Of a DNA stretch of 64,000 bases, positions 7,899 through 14,618 are shown in pieces. Under the pieces are notes generated by a model, which worked only from the letters and a program-made list of their open reading frames with translations, made no database searches and had not been told where the DNA came from. Location of the stretch: assembly GCA_038230255.1 (NCBI GenBank), contig JBBRNP010000002.1:372001-436000 (forward strand). The letters are read 5' to 3'. The translations under genes and the position numbers were made by a program. Numbering within the stretch: the first letter of the stretch is position 1; every line of letters starts with the position of its first letter. The DNA is from AV40 sp038230255. GTDB taxonomy: Bacteria > Verrucomicrobiota > Verrucomicrobiia > Chthoniobacterales > UBA10450.

Positions 7899-7933
7899 AA
7901 AAGTAGAAAGTAGAAATTAGAAAGTAGAAAAGC
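7899..7933. repeat. left heptamer array of four-helix cassette 1
   Basis: gtagaaa/attagaa units. Bases 7907-7930 are a perfect 24-bp inverted match to 8306-8329 on the other side of the four-helix-bundle gene. Confidence 0.9.
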
Positions 7934-7950
7934 AGGCAGCAGAACGAAGA

Positions 7951-8292
7951 TTATTCTTTCAGCTTTTTGCCGATTGAAGTGAAAATGGCGAGAATTTCGG
8001 AAGCTTCTTTATGAAGAAGGACGGCCTTTTCCTTGCCGATCGATGATTCGATCAAGAGCTCGAGCCAGTATTGGGTTTCAGCGGCTTCTTTCTGGACGGT
8101 CCCGACCTTGTTAACGAAATCGGCACGTGACACTCCGCGGTTGGCCTCGCGATAATTGGTGCCGATTGAAGTGGCTGAACGCAATAGCTGCTTCGCGAGA
8201 ACATCAGCTTCCCGAGTGCGGGGCAATGACGAACAAAATTTAATGATTGCGAGTGCGAAGCGTTTCGTTCGTTGTTCTAAATCTTTTTCCAT
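7951..8292 (-). CDS. four-helix-bundle protein (S23/IVP-Avd-like), cassette 1
   Basis: A 113-residue, fully helical protein with the family signature: IIKFCSSLPRTREADVLAKQ, LLRSATSIGTNYREANRG, then an ETQYWLELLIES helix and a final EASEILAIFTSIGKKLKE helix. The family (four helix bundle / 23S rRNA-intervening-sequence protein) forms pentamers related to Avd, the accessory protein of diversity-generating retroelements; its own function is unresolved. No reverse transcriptase is in the window. The gene sits alone between the exosortase and TPR genes, bracketed by inverted gtagaaa arrays. It is one of four such cassettes here. Confidence 0.9.
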   Translation of the reverse strand: MEKDLEQRTKRFALAIIKFCSSLPRTREADVLAKQLLRSATSIGTNYREANRGVSRADFVNKVGTVQKEAAETQYWLELLIESSIGKEKAVLLHKEASEILAIFTSIGKKLKE

Positions 8293-8296
8293 CCGC

Positions 8297-8332
8297 GTTT
8301 TCTAATTTCTACTTTCTAATTTCTACTTTCGA
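8297..8332. repeat. right heptamer array of four-helix cassette 1
   Basis: tttctac/tttctaa units, inverted relative to 7899-7933. Its units supply the last codons (ESRN) and stop of the exosortase gene. Confidence 0.9.
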
Positions 8333-10013
8333 GCTGAACGAGTGTCGGCATCAATTCAGAGAATCTAGCTTCGACTTGTTGCTCACCCATTTCGCCCCGT
8401 GTTTGAATGATGAGCTCGAGCACTTGCTGGCCGAGATGGCGCCGGCCTTCCAGCACCGCGCGCACTCGTTCGTTGCGCGTCCAGGCAGAAGGCGCACTCG
8501 TCATCTCCGGTAGTTGCGATTCGCTGCTCGACGATGTGACGCGGTCCTCCCACAAACAATAAAAGGCGTGCGCCGTTTGTTGCGCGCCCTGGTCGCTCGT
8601 CCCGTGCCGAAATTCGAAATGCCGAAACGGCAGCGCCAAATCTGGCGTGACCGGATATTTTTTGACGCCGGTGTCGCCGGACTGGTTCCAGCCGATTGAT
8701 GGCAAACAAACGTCCGGCCGATGCAAATTGGCCAGAAGCGCGCTGTTCTTTCCGCTGTCCCATCGGAAAAAATAGAGTGTGCAAATGAACGGCTTTCTAG
8801 CCGACCCGTTCGCGTCAGCTGAGTTGATCGCGGACAAGCTCCAGCTCGCGGCGCGTCCCCGATCGAAACGCAGAACGCGTCGCATGTCCTCATCGACCTT
8901 GATCTCGTGAAAATTCGACGCGTTCTGCGGCCACTGCACTTCCCACCTCGGCGCTTGCGCGAGATTGTGCTCGTGCGCGCGGTACCAGCTTGCGGCGGCG
9001 ATCTCAGAAAAAACAATCCAGCAGATCGCAGCCGCAAAGTAGAAAGTAGGAATTAGAAAGTAGAAATTCAGGCCGTTTTCTACTTTAGCCTTTCTACTTT
9101 CTAATTTTCGTCGCCCGAGAAGTGCGGCGAGCGCAAGCGAGCCGACAAAGACGAGGCCGACGATCCCGTATCCCGCGAAATCATGCCATTGATTGGCGGC
9201 AGCAATGTTTTTCGTAGCCGCAACCCAGACAAGAAAGAACGCGCGGATGCAGTTTCCGAGAAAAGCAATCGCCACGGCTGCGATCACCAGCACGATGCGA
9301 CGTACGATCGACAACCGTTTCAGCTCACCGAAAAGCAGACCGATCATGAGTGAGGTTTGGAGCGAGCGCACGCCGCTGCAGGCTTCGTTCACGCCGACTA
9401 ATCCGTCCGGGAGCCGAATGAGATGTCCTTCCAGTCGCGCTGGAATTCCAAAGAGCGCAACAGTTTCGCTGGAAATGACAGCGACAATGCGCATCAAGCC
9501 CTGCACGACCGGCTGCTCAATCGGCGAGATCCAGGGCACGGCGATAAGCGTGAATGCCACCGGAAATGCAAAATGCCGGAGCCATGACGCGCCGCCGACC
9601 GACCAGAGAAAAACGAACGTGATCGCGACGACACAAAGTGCATGCAACCAACTCAGCGGCCGCCAATCCGGATTTCCAATTTCAAAAAGCCGAATCGGAA
9701 AGAGCAAAAGCAACGCGCCGAATGCGATCAATATCGCAATCGTTTTTGCGCCTGGAGCTTGGAGCTTGGAGCTTGGAGTTTCCGTAGCAGCATTGTCTTC
9801 CGCTCCTTGCTCCTCGCTGCGAGCTCTTAGCTGCGGGGCATCCTCGAACCGCAGCCAGAAAAGCACGATCGCGAAAAGCGGAACGAACCAGCCGTAGCTG
9901 TATTGATCGTTCACCGACCATTCGCCGCTCAGGTGCCGCCACAAGCCGGCCCATAAAGTAGCCAGGAAAACTACGGTAACCGTTGTCCGCATATGAAAGC
10001 GTGGTAATTGCAC
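8316..10013 (-). CDS. exosortase fused to EpsI domain
   Basis: A 565-residue protein. The N-terminal ~300 residues are multi-spanning and carry the exosortase transpeptidase-like triad: Cys212 in EACSGVRSLQ, Arg257 in GNCIRAFF and His277 in WHDFAGYG. The C-terminal part, about 340 onward, is a soluble EpsI-type domain (ASWYRAHEHNLAQ.., FFRWDSGKNS, HRPDVCLPSIGW). Exosortases recognise PEP-CTERM tails and cleave them in the inner membrane; EpsI is the usual partner, here in one chain. Likely substrates are the 1-1744 and 3762-5471 proteins. Heptamer arrays lie in frame at about residues 58-87, between membrane segments, and 300-326, the linker between domains; neither hits the catalytic core. 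Confidence 0.93.
   Translation of the reverse strand: MQLPRFHMRTTVTVVFLATLWAGLWRHLSGEWSVNDQYSYGWFVPLFAIVLFWLRFEDAPQLRARSEEQGAEDNAATETPSSKLQAPGAKTIAILIAFGALLLLFPIRLFEIGNPDWRPLSWLHALCVVAITFVFLWSVGGASWLRHFAFPVAFTLIAVPWISPIEQPVVQGLMRIVAVISSETVALFGIPARLEGHLIRLPDGLVGVNEACSGVRSLQTSLMIGLLFGELKRLSIVRRIVLVIAAVAIAFLGNCIRAFFLVWVAATKNIAAANQWHDFAGYGIVGLVFVGSLALAALLGRRKLESRKAKVENGLNFYFLIPTFYFAAAICWIVFSEIAAASWYRAHEHNLAQAPRWEVQWPQNASNFHEIKVDEDMRRVLRFDRGRAASWSLSAINSADANGSARKPFICTLYFFRWDSGKNSALLANLHRPDVCLPSIGWNQSGDTGVKKYPVTPDLALPFRHFEFRHGTSDQGAQQTAHAFYCLWEDRVTSSSSESQLPEMTSAPSAWTRNERVRAVLEGRRHLGQQVLELIIQTRGEMGEQQVEARFSELMPTLVQLESRN
9036..9107. repeat. in-frame heptamer arrays in exosortase-EpsI linker
   Basis: A gtagaaa/attagaa array and an opposed tttctac array around a short centre. 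They encode LESRKAKVENG and FYFLIPTFYF between the exosortase and EpsI domains. Confidence 0.85.
9753..9834. repeat. in-frame heptamer arrays in exosortase loop
   Basis: A ggagctt array and an opposed array of gctcctt/gctcctc/gctctta-type units. They encode a polar loop (ARSEEQGAED.., TPSSKLQAPG) between predicted membrane segments. Confidence 0.8.
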
Positions 10014-10024
10014 CAGGGCCGGCC

Positions 10025-10053
10025 GTTATCGGTTATTAGTTATTGGTTAATAG
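10025..10053. repeat. left heptamer array of four-helix cassette 2
   Basis: gttatcg/gttatta/gttattg units. Bases 10038-10053 (agttattggttaatag) match the inverse of 10474-10489 perfectly. Confidence 0.9.
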
Positions 10054-10079
10054 TAACCCATGTCTGATAACTTCGGTGC

Positions 10080-10466
10080 ATGAAAAAAGTTACCCCCATC
10101 AAAACATTCGAGGACCTCGATTGCTGGAAGCATTGTCGGGCTCTTCGTTTGTTCGTCGCCAATGAAGTCGTCCCTGCCTTGCCAAAGGACGAACGCTACC
10201 GATTGGGTGATCAATTTCTGAAAGCGGCGCGCTCGACGACCGCGAATATTGCCGAGGGATACGGTCGATTCCATTATCTCGACAATGCAAAATTCTGCAG
10301 CAACGCCAGAGGCTCGTGCTGGGAAGTCCTTGATCACTTGATTACAAGTTGCGACGAAAAGATTCTTTCGGAAGAATTCTTGCTTCGTGGACGGCAACTT
10401 GTTGCTAACGCCGTCAGATTGTTGAGCGGCTACATGGGTTACCTCAAAAGAGTAAAACCCCAATAA
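10080..10466 (+). CDS. four-helix-bundle protein (S23/IVP-Avd-like), cassette 2
   Basis: 128 residues with the family pattern: FEDLDCWKHCRALRLFVANE, then RLGDQFLKAARSTTANIAEG with a Y-G-R-F continuation, a NARGSCWEVLDHLI helix and a RLLSGYMGYLKRV C-terminus. The sequence differs strongly from cassette 1 but has the same fold and length. It is the only gene between the exosortase and the WecG-like glycosyltransferase, and its flanks are inverted gttattg arrays sharing a perfect 16-bp inverted repeat. The start is the ATG at 10080, just past the left array. Confidence 0.9.
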   Translation: MKKVTPIKTFEDLDCWKHCRALRLFVANEVVPALPKDERYRLGDQFLKAARSTTANIAEGYGRFHYLDNAKFCSNARGSCWEVLDHLITSCDEKILSEEFLLRGRQLVANAVRLLSGYMGYLKRVKPQ

Positions 10467-10491
10467 CCAAGAACTATTAACCAATAACTAT
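10461..10491. repeat. right heptamer array of four-helix cassette 2
   Basis: caataac/attaacc-type units inverted relative to 10025-10053. The start codon of the next gene (ATG at 10490) abuts the array. Confidence 0.9.
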
Positions 10492-11233
10492 GCACGCCAC
10501 AGAACAGATTTTGGGCGTGCATTTCTTCAACGGCACGGTTGATGAAGCTGTCGAAGCAATGTGCGCAAACGGCGGGCTGCTGGTGGTGCCGGCAGCACCG
10601 GCCTTGGTTAAAGTAAGTGACGACGAAGGTTATCGGCGCGCGCTCACGTCCGCCGACATGGTAATCGCCGACAGCGGGGCGATGGTGTTGCTCTGGAGAA
10701 TCTTGACTGGCCGGCGCGTCGAACGCATCTCGGGACTGAAATTTCTCAAACGCCTGTTGGCGCGACTCGCGTCGCATCCTGAGGAGCGCGTGCTCTGGAT
10801 CGTGCCGAGCGAACAAGCGCACGAGAAAACAATCACCTGGCTGCGCTCCGTCAATCTCACCGCTACCGCCGATTTTTACATCGCGCCGCGCTACGTCGCG
10901 CAAGTCCGCGACGACGCGCTTGTCGCGAAGATCGACCGCCATCCGCCGAAGCACGTCGTGGTTGGAATTGGCGGCGGTGTGCAGGAGAAACTCGGCCTGT
11001 TTCTAAAAGAGAATTTGCGCACGCGACCGGCGATTCATTGCATCGGCGCCGCGCTCGCCTTTCTAACCGGCGATCAACCGCCGATTCCGATGTGGGCCGA
11101 CAGCTTTTATCTCGGCTGGTTTCTGCGCCTTCTCCGCCAGCCACGCATATTCGGTCCGCGTTATCTGAGCGCGCTGAAATTGCCGCTTCTCATCGCGCGT
11201 TATCGAAACCAGCTGCCACCGCTAGGAGGTTGA
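10490..11233 (+). CDS. WecG/TagA/CpsF-family glycosyltransferase
   Basis: A 247-residue cytoplasmic enzyme of the GT26 family. It has the N-terminal pattern GVHFFNGTVDEAVEAM, the central DMVIADSGAMVLLWR (usually AD-G in the family), ERISGLKFLKRLL, the VVVGIGGGVQEK turn and the C-terminal IHCIGAALAFLTGD.. WLRLLRQP-like segment (FLRLLRQPRIFGPRYL). These enzymes transfer ManNAc-type or related sugars to an undecaprenyl-linked acceptor, the second step in many EPS or teichoic pathways. It would act after the priming transferase at 31407-32984. Usual family length is about 240 residues. Confidence 0.9.
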   Translation: MHATEQILGVHFFNGTVDEAVEAMCANGGLLVVPAAPALVKVSDDEGYRRALTSADMVIADSGAMVLLWRILTGRRVERISGLKFLKRLLARLASHPEERVLWIVPSEQAHEKTITWLRSVNLTATADFYIAPRYVAQVRDDALVAKIDRHPPKHVVVGIGGGVQEKLGLFLKENLRTRPAIHCIGAALAFLTGDQPPIPMWADSFYLGWFLRLLRQPRIFGPRYLSALKLPLLIARYRNQLPPLGG

Positions 11234-11260
11234 TGTGACAGGCAGCGTGGATACGTTGCG

Positions 11261-11455
11261 GTGATGAGCGCCAACGAATTCATCGAAGGACTTAAAGCGA
11301 TGCCGGCGGATGAACGTGAGAGAGTGTTTGCGACGCTCGCCGAAAATCCCGAATGGCGGGAAGATATTCTTGATCTGATAACAATCGCCGAGCGCAGAGG
11401 TGAGCCAGCTCGTCCGCTCGACCAAGTGTTTAAAGATCTCAAGATCAAGGCATGA
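11261..11455 (+). CDS. antitoxin-like small protein
   Basis: About 64 residues. The start is GTG at 11261 or, more likely, the adjacent ATG at 11264. It is acidic and helical (EFIEGLKAMPADERERVFATL, then ILDLITIAERRGE.. LDQVFKDLK). Its stop overlaps the start of a RelE-type gene by four bases (ATGA), the normal layout of an antitoxin-toxin pair. The N-terminus resembles the orphan at 2113-2334. Since the downstream toxin is truncated, this antitoxin no longer has an obvious cognate partner here. Confidence 0.75.
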   Translation: MMSANEFIEGLKAMPADERERVFATLAENPEWREDILDLITIAERRGEPARPLDQVFKDLKIKA

Positions 11456-11583
11456 AGTGGCGCGTCGTTGTCGCGCGCTCAGCCGAGAAAGAACTCGCGA
11501 GGCTTTCCACCGAAAATCAGCTGCGTGTTGCGCGATCGATTCGATCTTTGGAAGACAATCCGTTTCCAGGAACAGCGAAGCGA
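11452..11583 (+). pseudogene. RelE-type toxin, truncated by heptamer array
   Basis: The first 44 residues are a normal RelE/ParE N-terminal half: WRVVVARSAEKELARL, QLRVARSIRSLEDNPFPG, TAKR. Family members continue with a G-Y-R-I-R-x-G-D-Y-R-x-x-Y strand pair, which is missing. Instead the frame runs straight into a gatgtcg/gacgtca heptamer array at 11585 and stays open to 11664 without homology, overlapping the start of a four-helix-bundle gene. The toxin's second half is not found after the cassette. The breakpoint falls exactly at the array edge. Confidence 0.82.
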
Positions 11584-11584
11584 A

Positions 11585-11619
11585 GTAGATGTCGGACGTC
11601 AGAAATCGGATGTCGGATA
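11585..11619. repeat. left heptamer array of four-helix cassette 3
   Basis: gatgtcg/gacgtca/gaaatcg units. Bases 11605-11617 match the inverse of 12057-12069 at 12 of 13 positions. Confidence 0.85.
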
Positions 11620-11647
11620 AGAATTAAAAATGTGCCCCCCTTGAACT

Positions 11648-12031
11648 ATGAGCCAACGAATTGAATCTGCGAAGGAACTGAACGTCTATAAGTCAGCCTA
11701 CGAACTCTCAATGCGGATTTTTGAGATCACGAAAACCTTTCCCGCCGAAGAGCGTTATGCTTTGATCAGCCAGATTCGCCGTTCATCAAGGTCTGTCTGT
11801 TTAAATCTGCGAGAAGCGTGGGCAAAAAGGCGTTATGAAGCGCATTTCGTAAGCAAGCTTAGCGATTGCGACGGCGAGAACAGCGAGACCGACTCTTCGC
11901 TAGATTTTGCAAAAGACTGCGGTTACATCTCGCCGGAAGAGCATCGCGACTTAACGTCGGTCTGCGCGGAAATTGGGCGTATGCTGGGACAAATGATGAA
12001 AAAATCTGATTCGTTTCTTTTGTCGGAATGA
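11648..12031 (+). CDS. four-helix-bundle protein (S23/IVP-Avd-like), cassette 3
   Basis: 127 residues: ELNVYKSAYELSMRIFEITK, RYALISQIRRSSRSVCLNL, REAWAKRRYEAHFVSKLSDC, then a more polar stretch and GYISPEEHRDLTSVCAEIGRML. It has the family's R-R-S-S-x-S-V-x-x-N-L/I core, but a CDGENSETDSS segment replaces the usual A-x-x-S-x-x-E-T-x-x-W/Y region (compare cassette 1 AETQYWL), so the third helix may be altered by local mutation. A C-rich strand follows the left array just before the start. Bracketed by inverted gacgtc-type arrays. Confidence 0.85.
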   Translation: MSQRIESAKELNVYKSAYELSMRIFEITKTFPAEERYALISQIRRSSRSVCLNLREAWAKRRYEAHFVSKLSDCDGENSETDSSLDFAKDCGYISPEEHRDLTSVCAEIGRMLGQMMKKSDSFLLSE

Positions 12032-12036
12032 GATTC

Positions 12037-12074
12037 GCTGCTTCCGACGTCTGACTTCCGACTTCCGATGTCTG
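12037..12074. repeat. right heptamer array of four-helix cassette 3
   Basis: cgacgtc/tgacttc/cgacttc/cgatgtc units, inverted relative to 11585-11619. The ATG of the carbamoyltransferase (12068) lies inside the last unit. Confidence 0.88.
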
Positions 12075-13948
12075 CGATTCTTGGCCTTAACGCTTACCAC
12101 GGCGATTCCGCGGCCTGTTTGTTCGTCGACGGCAAATTGATCGCCGCCGCGGAAGAGGAACGCTTTCGCCGGATCAAACATTGGGCCGGTCTGCCGACAA
12201 TCGCGATCAATTACGTTTTGGAGGAGGGGAAGCTTTCGTTAGGCGACGTCGATCACATCGCGATCAATCGCAAACCCGGCGTGAACAATCTCCGCCGGCT
12301 CGGGTTCGTCCTGACCCATTGGCCGCATCCGAAATTGATCGCGCAGAAAATCAAAAACATCCGCAGCGCCGCATCGATCAAGGACGCGCTCGAAGCGGCT
12401 TACGGCAGCGATCTTCGGGCGCAGTTCGGAACTGGCATCAAGGCGGAGGTGCACCACGTCGAACATCACCTCGCGCATCTGGCCTCGGCGTTTCTTGTGT
12501 CCGGATTCAGCGAGGCCGCCTGCATTTCGATCGACGGCTTCGGCGATTTCGCCAGCACCGCGTTTGGCTTCGGGCAGGGAAGCGAGGTCAAGATCGGCAA
12601 TCGGGTTTATTTTCCGCACTCGTTAGGCATTTTTTACTCGGCGCTGACTCAGTTTCTCGGATTCCCGCACTACGGCGACGAATACAAAGTGATGGGACTC
12701 GCGCCTTACGGCGAGCCGAACTACTTAGAACAACTTCGTGAAGTCGTGCGCATTCAGTCCGACGGCAGTTTTCGATTGAACCTGAAATTTTTCCGGCACC
12801 ACATCGGCAACGTTTCTTATACCTGGAAGGATTGCGCGCCCGAAGTCGGCTTGCTTTATCGCCGCGCGCTGGTCGATCTTCTCGGTCCGCCGCGCAAACC
12901 GGACGAACCGCTCGAGCAAAAACACAAAGACATCGCGCGTTCGGTGCAGGCGACTTACGAGAAAGCGTTCTTCGCGCTGCTCCAGGCGCTGCACAAGGAA
13001 CATCCGTCCGATCATCTGGCGATCGCCGGCGGTTGCGCGATGAACTCGGTCGCCAATGGCAAGGTTTATCGGCGGACGCCATTCAAGAAAATGTATTGCC
13101 CGGCCGCGGCGGGCGATGCCGGCGGCGCCATCGGAGCGGCTGCTTTCGTCCAATGTCAATTGGACGAAACCGCGGAAGTTAGAAGTTCGGAGATTGAAGA
13201 TAGATCCCCCGATCTCCAATCTCCGATCTCCGATCTCCAGTCTCCAGGCTCCGAGCTCCAAGCTTCTACCTACCAGCTTCAACGCGGAGTTCCACTGAAC
13301 TCCGCGTACTTGGGTCCGGACGCGAGCGAGGAAGAAATTCACGCGCTGATCGACTGGAAGAAAAAGGAGATCGCGGACTCCGGCGGCGCAGTTTCCTACG
13401 TCGGCGATGAAGAAGAGCTTGGGAAACGCACGGCCCAGGCGATTGCCGACGGAAAAATTGTCGGCTGGTTTCAGGGTCGAATGGAGTGGGGGCCGCGCGC
13501 TTTGGGGAACCGTTCGATTCTGGCCGATCCGCGCAACGCCGGCATCAAAGACGTTCTCAATGAAAAAATTAAACGGCGGGAATCGTTCCGGCCGTTTGCG
13601 CCGTCGATCTTGCGCGAAGCGGTGGCCGAATGGTTCGAAACGGACGATGACGTCCCGTTCATGATGCAAGTGTTCCAGATTCGCTCAAAATATCGGGACA
13701 TGATTCCGGCCGTCATTCATGTCGATGGCACCGGCCGATTACAGACGGTGCACAAGGAAACCAATCCCCGCTATTATCGATTAATCGAACATTTCCGCGA
13801 TCTGACCGGCATCCCGCTTGTGCTCAACACTTCGTTTAACGAAAACGAGCCCATCGTCTGCTATCCCGAAGAAGCGCTCGACTGCTTCCTGCGCACCGAA
13901 ATGGATTTGCTCGTCTTGGGAAACTTTTTCGTAGAGCGAAAAAGTTGA
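12068..13948 (+). CDS. NodU/CmcH-family carbamoyltransferase
   Basis: A 626-residue enzyme that transfers carbamoyl from carbamoyl phosphate, normally through a carbamoyl-adenylate, to a sugar or antibiotic hydroxyl. The N-terminal Kae1-like domain begins ILGLNAYHGDSAACLFVDG and carries EEERFRRIKHW, the metal-site region VEHHLAHLASAF (about 130-142) and CISIDGFGDFAST. The C-terminal domain has GWFQGRMEWGPRALGNRS (about 466-483) and FRPFAPSILREA. In this locus it probably decorates the exopolysaccharide. The start codon lies inside a heptamer array, and an in-frame array adds a ~35-residue Ser/Pro/Leu-rich insert at about residues 370-404, between the two domains. Confidence 0.92.
   Translation: MSAILGLNAYHGDSAACLFVDGKLIAAAEEERFRRIKHWAGLPTIAINYVLEEGKLSLGDVDHIAINRKPGVNNLRRLGFVLTHWPHPKLIAQKIKNIRSAASIKDALEAAYGSDLRAQFGTGIKAEVHHVEHHLAHLASAFLVSGFSEAACISIDGFGDFASTAFGFGQGSEVKIGNRVYFPHSLGIFYSALTQFLGFPHYGDEYKVMGLAPYGEPNYLEQLREVVRIQSDGSFRLNLKFFRHHIGNVSYTWKDCAPEVGLLYRRALVDLLGPPRKPDEPLEQKHKDIARSVQATYEKAFFALLQALHKEHPSDHLAIAGGCAMNSVANGKVYRRTPFKKMYCPAAAGDAGGAIGAAAFVQCQLDETAEVRSSEIEDRSPDLQSPISDLQSPGSELQASTYQLQRGVPLNSAYLGPDASEEEIHALIDWKKKEIADSGGAVSYVGDEEELGKRTAQAIADGKIVGWFQGRMEWGPRALGNRSILADPRNAGIKDVLNEKIKRRESFRPFAPSILREAVAEWFETDDDVPFMMQVFQIRSKYRDMIPAVIHVDGTGRLQTVHKETNPRYYRLIEHFRDLTGIPLVLNTSFNENEPIVCYPEEALDCFLRTEMDLLVLGNFFVERKS
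13177..13279. repeat. in-frame heptamer array in carbamoyltransferase
   Basis: A short ggagatt-type arm then a long nnatctcc/ctccaat/ctccgat array, encoding repeats such as SPDLQSPISDLQSPGSELQ in the inter-domain linker. Confidence 0.9.
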
Positions 13949-13964
13949 GCGAGCAAATCCATTT

Positions 13965-14127
13965 TGCAGCTAGGAGCTGGGAGTTTGCAGCTAGGAGCTA
14001 GGAGTTTGCAGCTAGGAGTTAGGAGTTTGCAGCTAGGAGCTGGGAGCTGGGAGCTGGGAGCTGGGGGCTTGGAGCTGGGAGCGCGGAGTCTGGAGCTCGG
14101 AGCTTGCAGTTGGGAGTAAGATGGAGT
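13965..14127. repeat. left heptamer array of four-helix cassette 4
   Basis: The longest array here, about 22 units: ggagctn and gcagcta, with ggagttt units interspersed every few copies, giving a higher-order repeat (gcagctaggagctgggagtt). It begins 17 bases after the carbamoyltransferase stop. Confidence 0.92.
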
Positions 14128-14165
14128 GAGCATCCATGAAAAGAACAATCAACGGAGGCCCCCAG

Positions 14166-14543
14166 ATGAATGACACACAATTTCGTTTTCAAGAATTGGA
14201 AATTTGGAAACGCGCAGCGCAATTCAGTTCCGTGCTTTTCCGGTTGGCAGACAAACTCGACAAACGCCGGCTTTACCGCTTTGCGGAACAACTCCGCGCC
14301 GCCGTCTTGAGCATTACCAACAATATCGCTGAAGGGTCTGGCAGCGTTTCGCGAATTGATTTCGCAAATTTTCTCAATACCGCACGTCGCTCGACGTTTG
14401 AAGTCGCGAATATTTTATTTCTGTTAAGCGAAAACAAATACATCGAGGAAGCCGATCTCAAACCAATAATTAGCGAACTGGAGCAAGAGAGCCGAATGAT
14501 CTTCGCTTTCATGCGTACCTTGAAATCGCGACCAAACGGTTGA
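14166..14543 (+). CDS. four-helix-bundle protein (S23/IVP-Avd-like), cassette 4
   Basis: 125 residues from the ATG at 14166, chosen over the ATG at 14136 because a strong ribosome site (cggaggc) lies 7 bases before it. Sequence: FQELEIWKRAAQFSSVLFRL, RFAEQLRAAVLSITNNIAEG, SGSVSRIDFANFLNTARRST, FEVANILFLLSENKYI, LIRS-like terminal helix (ESRMIFAFMRTLKS). A typical, well-preserved member of the four-helix-bundle family. Inverted ggagctn arrays stand on both sides. It lies between the carbamoyltransferase and the epimerase with no other cargo. Confidence 0.9.
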   Translation: MNDTQFRFQELEIWKRAAQFSSVLFRLADKLDKRRLYRFAEQLRAAVLSITNNIAEGSGSVSRIDFANFLNTARRSTFEVANILFLLSENKYIEEADLKPIISELEQESRMIFAFMRTLKSRPNG

Positions 14544-14556
14544 TGCCCTCGCCATC

Positions 14557-14610
14557 CTTGCTCTTAGCTCCGATCTCCATGCTCCGTGCTCCCAGCTTCC
14601 ATCTCCCATT
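14557..14610. repeat. right heptamer array of four-helix cassette 4
   Basis: nagctcc/catctcc/cgtgctcc units, inverted relative to 13965-14127. It precedes the epimerase start by about 10 bases. Confidence 0.88.
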
Positions 14611-14618
14611 CTGAGCGC

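Noticed and set aside
7951..8292. Insertion-sequence transposase
   Set aside because: The protein is a small helical bundle of the S23/IVP type without DDE, HUH or Tyr/Ser recombinase motifs.
12725..13669. 314-codon minus-strand frame opposite the carbamoyltransferase
   Set aside because: Antisense shadow of a gene with clear domain motifs; its residues show no family pattern.
7899..14610. Diversity-generating retroelement
   Set aside because: The four-helix proteins are Avd-like, but I see no reverse transcriptase, no template/variable repeat pair with adenine-biased changes and no C-type lectin target.
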